Assembly: GCA_019359435.1 (NCBI GenBank)
Contig: JAHHHI010000067.1
Coordinates: 62,001-126,000 of the forward strand
DNA: 64,000 bases
Direction: 5' to 3'
DNA from: Kaiparowitsia implicata GSE-PSE-MK54-09C
GTDB lineage: Bacteria > Cyanobacteriota > Cyanobacteriia > Elainellales > Elainellaceae
Position numbers and translations under genes: made by a program. Of this stretch, positions 24,308 through 33,585 are shown one piece after another; within the stretch, counting starts at the first letter, position 1, and the number at the start of each line of letters is the position of its first letter. Below the pieces are notes generated by a model that was not told where the DNA came from, searched no databases, and worked only from the letters and a program-made list of their open reading frames with translations.

Positions 24308-25183
24308 TTAGCTATCGACTGGTAACTTCCACCTAGGGTAAGTCCGATCCAATATCTCGCGCTGCTGCCCGAGATCGACTTGCGGTAATGTCCTTTCGAC
24401 CAGATCAAGAACTTCCTCAATGAGTTGGCGTAGCTCATGAGTTCCGCTTACGGCATCAGATTGAAAAACATGCTCTAGCCGATTGAAAAAATTAGATGGT
24501 TGGATGCTCATTTCTTCAACCCAGTACCGTGTCCATTTGAAGCCGGGATGATAAATGCGATTTAGCCCAAACAGTATGTTGAGAAGCCATCGCACAATAG
24601 CGCAGTTATTTTCGTACAGCAAGGGAATCTCAAGGCGTTCAGTTAGGATCTGTTGTCCATCAAGCGGGCGGAATTTTAAATGTTTCTGAACCATCGCAAT
24701 AGCAAGTTCTTCAGGATAATAAGAAAGCCGATTTTGCCAAGGTTTGATAATATTTTCGCCGTAAATAGTAATCGCGTTTTGAAGATTAGACGCTGATGCT
24801 TGCTTCTCAAACAAAAGCCCGTTTTGTGACACATCGTAATGATCAACAACATCCATCACGATGTTGTTCATCGTATCTCGCGCCCAATGACCCGCTTCAA
24901 CTTTCATGCCGTACAGATAGAATTGCTCCAACCACGCCTGTTTTGCTTCCCCATACGGCTCAATTTCCCAACCTTTCACACCAACCCTTTGGGCTGTTGC
25001 TTGCAATTCTTCGGCAGGCGGCAGTTGGAACCAGATAAACGCCAATTCAAGGTCAGAATACTGGTCGGCAATCCCTAACGCTGCCGAACCAAACACAAAA
25101 CACGCTTCGACTTTAGGATTAGCAGTGAAAGCAGGAGCAATCTCGTGAGCTAACGAAATGCGCCAGACGCTATGTTCAGTCAT
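24308..25183 (-). CDS. Nucleotidyltransferase-fold protein (DUF4037-like)
   Basis: 291 residues. The N-terminal nucleotidyltransferase motif is visible in VEACFVFGSAALGIADQYSD followed by LELAFIW (GS...D.E), although the usual second acidic residue is Glu rather than Asp. The C-terminal half is helical and similar to DUF4037 or kanamycin-nucleotidyltransferase-like proteins. The substrate is unknown, and an antibiotic-modifying or tRNA-like role cannot be supported. The gene is clearly poorer in GC than its neighbours and has no HIP1 site over ~880 bp, suggesting it arrived by transfer. It stands convergent to the carotenoid oxygenase gene. Confidence 0.72.
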   Translation of the reverse strand: MTEHSVWRISLAHEIAPAFTANPKVEACFVFGSAALGIADQYSDLELAFIWFQLPPAEELQATAQRVGVKGWEIEPYGEAKQAWLEQFYLYGMKVEAGHWARDTMNNIVMDVVDHYDVSQNGLLFEKQASASNLQNAITIYGENIIKPWQNRLSYYPEELAIAMVQKHLKFRPLDGQQILTERLEIPLLYENNCAIVRWLLNILFGLNRIYHPGFKWTRYWVEEMSIQPSNFFNRLEHVFQSDAVSGTHELRQLIEEVLDLVERTLPQVDLGQQREILDRTYPRWKLPVDS

Positions 25184-25299
25184 GCTGAGAATTATAGATC
25201 TTTTGCCAAAGCAAGGTATCCCAAGGCAGGTTAGCTACCGTTTAGCCTGCCGTTGCAGTGCTTAAAGCGTTAGTTTGACTGTCAGGTCAGCAAATTCCT

Positions 25300-25336
25300 A
25301 AACCCGTATTGCCCACAACGCGGGCAATACGGGTTT
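25300..25336. terminator. Perfect 15-bp hairpin
   Basis: AAACCCGTATTGCCC (25300-25314) and GGGCAATACGGGTTT (25322-25336) form a perfect stem around a 7-nt loop, in the gap between two divergent genes. The stem is strong but the position, upstream of both genes, argues against a simple terminator; it might be a leader structure or dispersed repeat. Confidence 0.5.
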
Positions 25337-25458
25337 ACGCTGTTTCAGCGTTAAGAACGCGCTGAGTGTGATGCGATTCACGTGCAGCTCGGGTTCCGAA
25401 ATACCAGACTGCCTAACCGACTCGACCGTTACAATACCCCCATGACATAGGACATCCC

Positions 25459-25812
25459 ATGGGCAAAATTAACCTAGCTGAAAAGCTGACTCAGTTCTCG
25501 GAATATTGGTCGCCGAGAACCGTTGCGCAGCTAAATCACTACGACATTATGGTGGTGAAAGTCAAAGACGAGTTTGTGTGGCACAAACACGATGACACCG
25601 ATGATTTTTTCTTGGTGCTCAAAGGGAAGTTGACGATTCAACTGCGCGATCGCGATGACGTGCATCTAGAAGCAGGTGAACTATTTGTGGTGCCTCGCGG
25701 TGTTGAGCATTGTCCCCGAGCTGAAGAGGAGGTTCATTTATTGCTGATTGAACCGCGGGGGACGCCCAACACAGGGGATGTGCGCACGGCTGTCCCTCGC
25801 CAGATCCTCTAG
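25459..25812 (+). CDS. Single-domain cupin protein
   Basis: 117 residues forming one cupin barrel. The metal-binding first motif is WHKHDDTDDFFLVLKGKLTI with two histidines, and the second motif is LFVVPRGVEHCP with the third histidine. Asp replaces the usual Glu in motif 1. These small proteins often bind a metal and act as isomerases, dioxygenases or sensors; here the specific role is unknown. It is preceded by a strong hairpin (25300-25336) and lies divergent from the nucleotidyltransferase gene. Confidence 0.88.
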   Translation: MGKINLAEKLTQFSEYWSPRTVAQLNHYDIMVVKVKDEFVWHKHDDTDDFFLVLKGKLTIQLRDRDDVHLEAGELFVVPRGVEHCPRAEEEVHLLLIEPRGTPNTGDVRTAVPRQIL

Positions 25813-25881
25813 CGGCGTGTTTGGGGATCTCGACAACGGTTGGGGGCGATCGCACCTAGGCAGCGCTTCAGTGCTAGCGCT

Positions 25882-26499
25882 TTAGGCCTGCGTGCTTAAG
25901 CCCTGGGCATCCCAAAAATCTGCCACGTCATAGCCCAAGTCGCTGAGCATGGTGCGCAACAGCGGCAAGCTTAGCCCGATCACATTGCTATAGCAGCCGA
26001 CAATTTGCTCAATCAATGCGCCGCCACGCCCCTCTAATGCAAAGCAGCCTGCGCAGTTAAGCGGCTCGCCGCTGGCCACATAGGCTTCGATTTGGCGATC
26101 GCTCACCTCCGCAAACTGCACCTCGGTCATGCGGCTCCGCACTAGGGTGCGCTGCTGGGCCGTATCAATCAACGCATGTCCGGTATGGAGTTGCCCCACC
26201 GCACCGCGCATCTGCTGCCATCGGGCGATCGCCTCTTGGGAATTAGCAGGCTTACCGTGAATCTCTCCGGCGATCGCCAGCACCGAATCGCACCCCAACA
26301 CCAACGTCTGGGGGAACTGAGGGGCGACCATCTGCGCTTTTCCCTCAGCCAGTTGGCTGACGAGCTCGGCCGGGTCAGCACAGGCAACCTGCGCCTCATC
26401 AAACTGGCTCGGGCACACCACAAGCTGCAGTCCCGCTTGCTCAAGCAATCGTCGCCGTGCCGGAGAAGCAGAAGCCAACACAAATTGAGGAATCATCAT
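25882..26499 (-). CDS. maf: Maf-family nucleoside triphosphate pyrophosphatase
   Basis: 205 residues from the native ATG at 26499. Maf proteins hydrolyse non-canonical or excess NTPs to NMP and pyrophosphate. The start [19 protein letters not shown] is the family signature, and [11 protein letters not shown] carries the conserved aspartate. [20 protein letters not shown] and VIGLSLPLL close the domain. Element A copy 3 inserted immediately upstream: its CTAG ends only 1 bp before the ATG. The frame remains open into the element for another 18 codons from a GTG at 26553, so an element-encoded N-terminal extension is possible. Original ribosome-binding sequence now lies beyond the element. Confidence 0.92.
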   Translation of the reverse strand: MMIPQFVLASASPARRRLLEQAGLQLVVCPSQFDEAQVACADPAELVSQLAEGKAQMVAPQFPQTLVLGCDSVLAIAGEIHGKPANSQEAIARWQQMRGAVGQLHTGHALIDTAQQRTLVRSRMTEVQFAEVSDRQIEAYVASGEPLNCAGCFALEGRGGALIEQIVGCYSNVIGLSLPLLRTMLSDLGYDVADFWDAQGLSTQA

Positions 26500-26504
26500 G
26501 CTAG

Positions 26505-26627
26505 GACGTGTCATCAATTCCAACCAAACGCCTGATGCTGTGAGCGTTGCCACGCCCGACCCAAAAACCAGGCTAGGGGCTGTGACTGTTGATTTCTGGG
26601 ATATCAGAGGCTAATTGATGACAGCCC
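26505..26627. mobile_element. Small non-autonomous element A (MITE), copy 3, 123 bp
   Basis: Identical length and orientation to copies at 2729 and 11788, with inverted-repeat ends and CTAG at 26501-26504 and 26628-26631. The left end reads GACGTGTCATCAATT, one substitution from copy 1. It separates maf from the small gene at 26650 that would otherwise be its upstream neighbour. Confidence 0.88.
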
Positions 26628-26649
26628 CTAGGGGCCCGCTGAGCAGTTG

Positions 26650-26910
26650 CTATGACATCACAGCGGCGTCTTCTTCATCCCAAGACTCCACCGAGAGCAG
26701 CTCACTCACGGGGTCTTGCATCGTGAACTCAAAGTCTTCTAGTTCCCGCTTCCAGTGCGCCCAATCGTCGCCATAAAGCAGGGCAACTTTCCACAGCGCA
26801 TCGGTTGGCTTAAGCACATTTGAATCGACGAGCGATCGCACCTGACGCTGAAATTTCACCATCGGATGTGCGGCTGCCGAAGAAGCAACACCATACTGAG
26901 TCATAACCAA
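26650..26910 (-). CDS. Small cyanobacterial protein (DUF4327-like)
   Basis: 86 residues. HPMVKFQRQVRSLVDSNVLK, then PTDALWKVALLYGDDWAHWK and FTMQDPVSELLSVESWDEED match a short cyanobacteria-restricted family that I recall as DUF4327. It is helical, acidic at the end and lacks membrane segments or catalytic motifs. The true start may be the ATG at residue 3 (MTQYG). It is the upstream neighbour of maf, now split from it by element A. Function unknown. Confidence 0.75.
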   Translation of the reverse strand: MVMTQYGVASSAAAHPMVKFQRQVRSLVDSNVLKPTDALWKVALLYGDDWAHWKRELEDFEFTMQDPVSELLSVESWDEEDAAVMS

Positions 26911-27235
26911 ATTTTGAAATTCCTAATTTGAATGCTCCGGCCTAGAGCCTGACATCGAAACTCTGTCGCGGTTCTGTTGGGGAGAGAGCTGGCAAGACAG
27001 AGCCGGATAATAAACTACTGATCGGCCTACTCAGCTATGTATGTTAGCTCATGTCTCACAAATTTTAAGCGGGCTAGCGGGAGGAATATTAAAAACTTCA
27101 GTCTTTGGTACTAAACCTGCTGCAGCCATCAGAAAAGCTGAATTAGCGGCGCAGTTGCTTAAAGCGGGTCTTCTACATTAGCTATGAGTCTGCTATTATA
27201 GATTGTTTGTGGATTCATTTTGGAGAATGAGCTAA
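26911..27235. other. Divergent intergenic region before rpsD
   Basis: About 325 bp containing the promoters of the DUF4327-like gene and rpsD. GGAG at ~27222 is a reasonable ribosome-binding site for rpsD. No strong hairpin was seen. Confidence 0.45.
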
Positions 27236-27856
27236 ATGGCGCGATATCGAGGCTCTCGCCTTCGCATAGTCCGGCGGCTGGGAGAGCTACCTGGCCTCAC
27301 TCGCAAAATTAAGCGCGAGTCTGGCAAGCGGGCAAATCCCCCTGGGCAGCACGGCGCTGCCCGCAGAAAACGGTCTGAGTATGCAATTCGATTAGAAGAA
27401 AAGCAAAAGCTGAAGTTCAACTACGGCGTGTCTGAGCGGCAAATGCTCAACTACGTTCGCAAAGCGCGCAAGATCTCCGGATCTACGGGTCAAATCTTGC
27501 TGCAACAGCTCGAAATGCGGTTGGACAATACCGTATTTCGCATGGGTATGGCACCGACGATTCCAGCAGCTCGCCAGCTAGTCAATCATGGGCACATTAC
27601 TGTAAATGGTAGCCGGGTTGATATCGCCAGCTATCAGTGCAGACCGGGTGAAGAAATTGGCGTGCGCAATACCGAGCGCTCTCGCAACCTTGTAGAAGAA
27701 AACATTCGCTTCCCTGGCTTGGCAAACGTTCCGAGTCATCTAGAGTTTGACAAAGCCAAGATGGTGGGTCGCGTTAACGGCGTCATTGAGCGCGAGTGGG
27801 TTGCGCTGCAAGTGAATGAACTGCTTGTGGTGGAGTATTACTCTCGACAAGCCTAG
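27236..27856 (+). CDS. rpsD: 30S ribosomal protein S4
   Basis: 206 residues, close to the usual 202-205. S4 binds the 5' domain of 16S rRNA early in 30S assembly. The start [20 protein letters not shown] and the S4 RNA-binding domain [20 protein letters not shown] followed by [14 protein letters not shown] are canonical. It stands alone, as is common in cyanobacteria, with a strong Rho-independent terminator right after it (27915-27948). A GGAG ribosome-binding site precedes the ATG. Confidence 0.98.
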   Translation: MARYRGSRLRIVRRLGELPGLTRKIKRESGKRANPPGQHGAARRKRSEYAIRLEEKQKLKFNYGVSERQMLNYVRKARKISGSTGQILLQQLEMRLDNTVFRMGMAPTIPAARQLVNHGHITVNGSRVDIASYQCRPGEEIGVRNTERSRNLVEENIRFPGLANVPSHLEFDKAKMVGRVNGVIEREWVALQVNELLVVEYYSRQA

Positions 27857-27914
27857 TGCTTAACGGTGTCACTGTGCGGCTGCGGTGCGCCCTCTGAGTT
27901 AGCACAATTCTCCA

Positions 27915-27948
27915 AAAGCTCTCTTGCCCGTCAGCAGAGAGCTTTTTT
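27915..27948 (+). terminator. rpsD Rho-independent terminator
   Basis: AAAGCTCTCT and AGAGAGCTTT form a 10-bp stem about 60 bp after the rpsD stop, followed by a run of T residues. This is a textbook terminator on the plus strand. Confidence 0.92.
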
Positions 27949-28709
27949 AGTATCTTTTTGGAGGATGGATGGCAGCTGCCACAGGCTCAGGGAATGGGAG
28001 TAAGGGACGGTTCTCTGCGAGACCTCGAAGCTGGACACTCCACCCGTGCATTAAGTTTGTTAAACTAATTTAACGCTTTGCAGGGTTGGCGTCATTCTCT
28101 GGTTTGGGATCGGGCGATCGCCCCACGTACAATCAAATTACTTAAATTTAAGTCGTTATTTCTGTGCACGAAGATGGCACTCAGGCCATGAGTTTGCATG
28201 AGTCTGTGGTATGTGCAGATCGACTTCAAAGTTCAGCCTTAGTCTTTAATGAACCAGGTTTAACTTGCAGAACAGATGCACAGAATCACTCACCGCCCCT
28301 TCTTTTGGCCTGCATGAGCTGTATCTCTGTCTGATAGATATCTAATCTGATAGATATCTAAATAGATGGCTATAGGTGCCTAATAGGTTTCTATCAAAAT
28401 GCTCGCTAGCTAACGCATTGATGATGCATCCATAGAGCATCTTGGCTCCAGTGCAAGTTCTCAACACCATTGAGGTACTCCTGATCAAAAAACGCTAGGC
28501 CAAAAACAAGCTGCTTCTAGGGTGTGTGCAGGCGATTGGTTAACCTGCGTTACTGTTGTTCGAGAGATCAGCCCAGAGCGCCTCGTGATAAAAGCAGCCA
28601 GTTTAGAAGATTTGCTGTACTTTCTTTTTATGTAGTTAGGCTCGCGCCTGAGCCGATTTTGGCTTAACTTAGTCTCTTTCCGTTTCCCTTATACTCAGGT
28701 TGGCATGCC
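27949..28709. other. Long leader region before guaA
   Basis: About 760 bp without a supported gene. It contains a direct repeat TCTGATAGATATCTAA at ~28332-28363 (twice) and AT-rich stretches. Given its size it could hold a small RNA or a long 5' leader. I could not recognise any known riboswitch or RNA family. Confidence 0.4.
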
Positions 28710-30329
28710 GTGACTGTTCAACTCGACCATACGTCTCAAAGCAACGCTGCCCCTGCAGCCACTGGGCCACTCACCCAGCAGATGATTGTCATTCTTGACT
28801 TCGGCTCTCAATATTCAGAATTGATCGCCCGACGCATCCGCGAGACACAGGTTTATTCTGAGGTCATTTCTTACCGAACTCCAGTTGAGCAGTTGCGGAG
28901 TCTTAACCCCAAAGGCATTATCCTCTCGGGTGGCCCCAGTTCTGTTTATGACGAGGGTGCGCCCCACTGCGATGCTGAAATTTGGAATCTGGGCATTCCC
29001 ATTTTGGGTGTGTGCTACGGCATGCAGCTGATGGTGCAGCAGTTGGGCGGCGGCGTTGAGCGGGCCGAGCGCGGTGAGTATGGCAAAGCCTCGCTGATGA
29101 TTGACGACCCAACCGATTTGCTGACCAATGTGGACGATGGCACCACCATGTGGATGAGCCACGGCGACTCAGTCGCGGCAATGCCACCCGGCTTTGAGCG
29201 GCTGGCCCATACCGACAATACGCCTGTTGCGGCGATCGCCCATCATGAGCGCAAGCTCTACGGCGTGCAGTTCCACCCCGAAGTAGTGCATTCTCTCGGG
29301 GGTTTGGCGCTGATTCGCAACTTTGTGTATCACATCTGCGACTGCGAGCCCACCTGGACGACCGAAGCCTTTGTCGAAGAGGCGGTGCGCGAAATCCGCG
29401 GCAAGGTTGGCGAAAAGCGCGTGCTGCTCGCGCTGTCGGGCGGGGTTGATTCGTCTACGCTGGCATTTTTGCTGCATCGCGCCATTGGGGATCAGCTCAC
29501 CTGCATGTTTATCGATCAGGGCTTCATGCGGAAGAATGAGCCGGAACGGCTGCTGAAGCTGTTTCATGAGCAGTTTCATATTCCAGTGCAGTATGTAAAT
29601 GCGCGCGATCGCTTTTTGACATCCATTGATGGGATTGCCGATCCCGAAGAGAAGCGCAAGCGCATCGGCCATGAATTCATCGCCGTATTCGAATCAGAAT
29701 CTCGACGGCTGGGGCCGTTTGACTACTTGGCGCAGGGCACGCTATATCCCGATGTGATTGAGTCTGCCGACACCAATATGGACCCCAAAACCGGCGAGCG
29801 GGTGGCCGTAAAAATCAAGAGCCACCATAATGTGGGCGGCTTGCCAAAGGATCTGAGATTTAAGCTGGTAGAGCCGCTGCGCAAGCTGTTTAAAGACGAA
29901 GTGCGAAAGCTGGGGCGCTCCATTGGGCTGCCAGAAGAAATTGTGAACCGCCATCCATTCCCTGGGCCGGGTTTGGCGATTCGCATTTTGGGCGAGGTGT
30001 CAGAGGAGAAGCTAGAAATTCTGCGCGAAGCCGACTATATTGTGCGGCAAGAAATCAACCGCCATGATGTGTATGCCGATTTCTGGCAAGCGTTTGCGGT
30101 GCTGCTGCCTATTCGCAGTGTGGGCGTTATGGGAGATCAGCGCACCTATGCTTACCCGATTGTGCTGCGGTTTGTGTCGAGCGAAGACGGCATGACGGCA
30201 GACTGGTCGCGGGTGTCTTATGACCTGCTGGAGTTGATTTCTAACCGCATTGTGAACGAAGTGCGCGGGGTGAACCGAGTCGTCTACGACATCACGTCTA
30301 AACCGCCTGGCACCATCGAGTGGGAATAG
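28710..30329 (+). CDS. guaA: GMP synthase (glutamine-hydrolysing)
   Basis: 539 residues, slightly longer than E. coli (525) because of an N-terminal extension. It aminates XMP to GMP with ATP and glutamine. The class I amidotransferase domain shows GVCYGMQLM with the catalytic cysteine and FHPEVVHS with the catalytic histidine. The ATP pyrophosphatase domain has [11 protein letters not shown] (P-loop) near residue 242. The C-terminal dimerisation domain ends [19 protein letters not shown] as usual. GTG at 28710 was used; a later start would trim only the poorly conserved tail [16 protein letters not shown]. Confidence 0.97.
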   Translation: MTVQLDHTSQSNAAPAATGPLTQQMIVILDFGSQYSELIARRIRETQVYSEVISYRTPVEQLRSLNPKGIILSGGPSSVYDEGAPHCDAEIWNLGIPILGVCYGMQLMVQQLGGGVERAERGEYGKASLMIDDPTDLLTNVDDGTTMWMSHGDSVAAMPPGFERLAHTDNTPVAAIAHHERKLYGVQFHPEVVHSLGGLALIRNFVYHICDCEPTWTTEAFVEEAVREIRGKVGEKRVLLALSGGVDSSTLAFLLHRAIGDQLTCMFIDQGFMRKNEPERLLKLFHEQFHIPVQYVNARDRFLTSIDGIADPEEKRKRIGHEFIAVFESESRRLGPFDYLAQGTLYPDVIESADTNMDPKTGERVAVKIKSHHNVGGLPKDLRFKLVEPLRKLFKDEVRKLGRSIGLPEEIVNRHPFPGPGLAIRILGEVSEEKLEILREADYIVRQEINRHDVYADFWQAFAVLLPIRSVGVMGDQRTYAYPIVLRFVSSEDGMTADWSRVSYDLLELISNRIVNEVRGVNRVVYDITSKPPGTIEWE

Positions 30330-30723
30330 TTTGACGGGCGCTCAAGCCTCCTGATGCATCCTTCATGCTCGAAGCGTGGGATGGAGTGGTGCTGAGTGCA
30401 GCTCTATTCGATAACGCGGATGGTTTGTGGCCAAATTGGGGATGACTTCATAAAACGGGTGTACCACTTTTCCACAAAATTCTGTGGAAAAGTGGTAGCT
30501 TGCTGTGGAAAACTGCCCTAAAGTCAACAAAATTGTGGAAAACGTTCTGCAACGTGAGTTCAATTGCGTTGTTTTAGCTCTACGCTACAGGACTGAAACA
30601 ACGCTAAATCGTGTTGCCTGTGTCGTGAGCAGCACGGCTTTGGGAATTTGCCGAATTAACGGTTCTGTAAGTTTGCCTAAATTGGGGGCAGAGATGAGCC
30701 GACAATGAGGCCGGAGCTAAAGC
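30330..30723. other. Intergenic region between convergent guaA and ABC exporter
   Basis: About 390 bp holding the DnaA-box cluster. The rest shows no supported gene; a 67-codon frame at 30505-30708 overlaps the DnaA boxes and has no domain. An AT-rich unwinding element is not obvious, though the stretch around 30520-30600 is moderately AT-rich. Confidence 0.5.
30462..30542. promoter_or_regulatory. Cluster of four perfect DnaA boxes (candidate origin or DnaA-binding locus)
   Basis: The 9-mer TTTTCCACA, the cyanobacterial DnaA box consensus, occurs at 30468-30476 (plus) and, as TGTGGAAAA, at 30483-30491, 30504-30512 and 30534-30542 (minus). The first two form the arms of a perfect 15-bp inverted repeat (30462-30476 and 30483-30497). 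All lie between guaA and an ABC exporter gene. Four exact copies in 75 bp are very unlikely by chance. Whether this is the replication origin or a DnaA-titrating or regulatory site cannot be told from sequence alone. Confidence 0.75.
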
Positions 30724-32508
30724 CTAAAGGCTCATCCCCTGATACAGGCGGGCGTAGAATCCCTGTGCGGCGAGTAGGGCCTCGTGGGTGCCGAGTTCAA
30801 CCAGGTTGCCGTTATCGAGTACGGCGATTTGTTCGGCCCGCTGAATGGTGGACAGGCGGTGCGCGATGATCAGGGTCGTGCGATCGCACTTTAGGTGATC
30901 CAGCGCCTCTTGCACCAAGCGTTCCGAGACAGTATCCAATGCGCTCGTCGCTTCGTCCAGAATCAGAATGTCTGGATTTTGCAGCAGAACTCGGGCGATC
31001 GCCAGCCGCTGTCGCTGCCCGCCTGAGAGCAAAATGCCGCGATCGCCCAGCGGCGTGTCCCACCCTCGGGGCAACTCTGCAATAAACTCCCACGCATGGG
31101 CGCGTTTAGCAACATCCAGCAGTTCCCCATCCCCCACGGTATCGCAGCCATAGGTGACGTTTTCTCGCACCGTGCCGTTGAACAAAAACGTATCTTGGCT
31201 GATGATGCCCATCGAGCGCCGCAGCGATCGCACCTCAAACTCGCGGAGGTCGCGGCCATCCAACAGAATGCGGCCCTCAGTTGGATCATAAAATCGAGGC
31301 AGCAGTTCCCCCAGGGTCGATTTGCCCGCACCCGACTTGCCCACCAGCGCTAGGGTCGTGCCCTTGGGGATCTCTAGCGAAATAGACCGCAGCACCTGTT
31401 CCGCCTGCCCTGGATAGGTGAAGAACACCTGCTCAAACTGAATGCTTGTTTTTAACGGGGTGTAGAGAACACTGCCATTGGCCATGAGGGGCTTATCGTT
31501 GCGGCGCAAAAAAGCGGTGGCGATGTCGATGCTGGCGATCGCGTTGGCGTACTGATTACGCGCTCCGTTGAGCTGGGCAATCAGCGGCAGCAGCCGAAAA
31601 ATGAGTAGCAGGTAGGTGAGCAGCACCGTAGAGGCCAATTCTACCTGCTGCATGAGAAACAGCCGCCCCACAATCACCACGGCGATCAGCGCTATCACCC
31701 CCGCCACTTCACTCACAGGGCCAATCACCGAGAAGCTGACGAAGGATTGGTAATCGGCCTGTTCGCGATCGCGCATGAGCTGCCGCAGGGTGATATATTC
31801 CTGCTCTTCGCTGGCGGTGGCCCGCACCAATCGCATGCCGTTGAGCACATCCAACAGGCGCATGGTGTAGTCGCGAGAGGCGTCTGAGAGCTGCGTCCCA
31901 AACTGCTTTGCCCGCACCAGACTGAGCTGATTGGCGAGCATCACTAGCCCTAGCATCGTCCCCGTGACCAGCGTCAACTGCCAAGACAATACCAGCAGCA
32001 GCACCCCAAACACCAGAATGGTGATGGCGGTGGTGAGCGATCGCACGGCAATTGTAATAGCTAGCGCTGCTCGGTTTAGCTCCGCGTTCATGCGGTTCAC
32101 AATATCGCCCGTGCCCTCCCGAGTGAAGTAATCCAAATCCACTTCGAGCAGCAACCGTAGCCCCGACTCCCGCAGGTCGATTGCCATCAGGCGCTGGAGC
32201 CAAGCCGACACCGCCATGCTGGCGAAAATTGAGCCATTTTTTAGCACAATCAGCACCACAATTGCGAGCGTGATTGCGACCAGCCGCCACGGGTCGGGAA
32301 TTCCCTCGAACGGAGCAAACAGTCGCGCGAGCACCGGCACATTGGTTAAGGAATCAGGGGTTTGGCCTAAAAAATTGAGCAGCACGGGCACAATCATGGC
32401 GGTGCTCACGCCGTTGAACACGGCACCCGAAAACCCCAGCACTACGGTCAGCACCACCCAGCCCGGGTATTGACGCGCGGTTTGTAGCAGAAGAGATTGA
32501 GACGGCAT
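30724..32508 (-). CDS. ABC exporter, fused permease and ATPase (HepA/MsbA-like)
   Basis: 594 residues. The N-terminal ~330 residues contain six membrane helices of a type IV exporter. The C-terminal nucleotide-binding domain has Walker A LVGKSGAGKST, signature LLSGGQRQRLAIARVLLQNP, Walker B DILILDEATSALD and H-loop AHRLST. It probably exports a lipid, polysaccharide or peptide as a homodimer. Similarity to HepA of heterocystous species is from memory and does not define the substrate. It is monocistronic and converges on guaA across the DnaA-box region. Confidence 0.93.
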   Translation of the reverse strand: MPSQSLLLQTARQYPGWVVLTVVLGFSGAVFNGVSTAMIVPVLLNFLGQTPDSLTNVPVLARLFAPFEGIPDPWRLVAITLAIVVLIVLKNGSIFASMAVSAWLQRLMAIDLRESGLRLLLEVDLDYFTREGTGDIVNRMNAELNRAALAITIAVRSLTTAITILVFGVLLLVLSWQLTLVTGTMLGLVMLANQLSLVRAKQFGTQLSDASRDYTMRLLDVLNGMRLVRATASEEQEYITLRQLMRDREQADYQSFVSFSVIGPVSEVAGVIALIAVVIVGRLFLMQQVELASTVLLTYLLLIFRLLPLIAQLNGARNQYANAIASIDIATAFLRRNDKPLMANGSVLYTPLKTSIQFEQVFFTYPGQAEQVLRSISLEIPKGTTLALVGKSGAGKSTLGELLPRFYDPTEGRILLDGRDLREFEVRSLRRSMGIISQDTFLFNGTVRENVTYGCDTVGDGELLDVAKRAHAWEFIAELPRGWDTPLGDRGILLSGGQRQRLAIARVLLQNPDILILDEATSALDTVSERLVQEALDHLKCDRTTLIIAHRLSTIQRAEQIAVLDNGNLVELGTHEALLAAQGFYARLYQGMSL

Positions 32509-32922
32509 GGGTTAGCAAACGTGATCCAGAACGGGAGCCAAGAGAGACGCTAAGGCGTCGAGGCTATCGTAGCCTATGCAACGAGCGATCGCCCTCAGAG
32601 CGCGGGCGATCGCCTTTGAAACATCGGCTCTACGAGAATTGCGGTATCGCCCCCAATCTATGGGTTTTGCTATCGCCATCCCCTCGGCTAGCTGGAGCGG
32701 AAACTAGGCTCGGGCGATCGCCAGCCCATACCGCACCAATGCCGCAAAAAAATGATCTGGTAACGAGTGTCAATCATCACCAGATCATGAGCGTTGAGTT
32801 GTAGAGGAGAGAGGAATTGTGAACCTAAACGATTCTCAGGAAGAGTGGAATTTGCATTAGAGGCTGCTTGAAATGAATTCAAACCGTCCATAGCAGCCTG
32901 CGCTCAATGACGAGACTTGGCA
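32509..32922. other. Intergenic region with a 10-bp hairpin
   Basis: About 410 bp with no supported gene. ATGATCTGGT (32752-32761) and ACCAGATCAT (32779-32788) form a stem over a 17-nt loop. Three HIP1 sites fall in the first 220 bp. It precedes the exporter and follows the ferritin-like gene, both on the minus strand. Confidence 0.5.
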
Positions 32923-33585
32923 TTAGACAGGGATAATCCAGGCGTTGCGGGTGTCGCCGCTGATGATAGACGCGGGCACATAGTCAATATCAACACCTAA
33001 GGAAATAAAGGCGGCTCGAATCGCAGTTGCGTGGGAGGCTTCGACAGCGCCGATGCCTGCCCCTGCCGTAACTAGCGCCGGAGTTTTCAATTGAGCTACT
33101 TCGCCTGCATAGGCGATCGCCGCATCCACTTCTAGCGCTAGCGCCAGTTTGGCAATGTTGACATCAGAATCGAGGTTGCCATCGCCGCGCTCAATATAGG
33201 CTGAGATATCGTAGCTGTCTTCTGCGCCGATTGGGGTGCCGCCCAATTGCTGAATCACCGTGATTAGCGTATCGCGGTGCTCCATATGATCGGCTTGGTT
33301 TTTGAGCGCTAGTGCCAGAACCGCCTGCCCCACAGCCGTATCCGACAGGGCGGGCGCAGCGGCACCATAGGCCCAGATGGCCTCATGCTCATAAAATAGC
33401 GCTCCATTGAGGATGCGGGCATCATTTGCAGCATCTCTGGCGCGCTGCCGATCTGTAAAGGATGCCTCGCTGGGGCGGGCTGCCAAGCCGAGTGCCGTCG
33501 TAACTCCGGCGATCGCCCCACCGAGCACTACGCCACGACGAGACATGCGGCGTGCCGTTGAGGATGAAAATAAAGGTTGACTCAT
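32923..33585 (-). CDS. Tat-exported ferritin-like (DUF4439-type) protein
   Basis: 220 residues from the ATG at 33585. A twin-arginine leader is visible in the first ~35 residues (RRMSRRGVVLGGAIAGVTTA), followed by an Ala-rich cleavage region. The mature part is a four-helix ferritin-like bundle with YEHEAIWAYGAAAPALSD, NQADHMEHRDTLITVIQQLG and VEASHATAIRAAF, carrying the E..H pattern of metal ligands. It may store or oxidise iron, or act in stress defence. It is transcribed divergently from an ECF sigma factor and its anti-sigma factor, which may control it. Longer in-frame starts upstream were rejected because they precede the leader. Confidence 0.85.
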   Translation of the reverse strand: MSQPLFSSSTARRMSRRGVVLGGAIAGVTTALGLAARPSEASFTDRQRARDAANDARILNGALFYEHEAIWAYGAAAPALSDTAVGQAVLALALKNQADHMEHRDTLITVIQQLGGTPIGAEDSYDISAYIERGDGNLDSDVNIAKLALALEVDAAIAYAGEVAQLKTPALVTAGAGIGAVEASHATAIRAAFISLGVDIDYVPASIISGDTRNAWIIPV

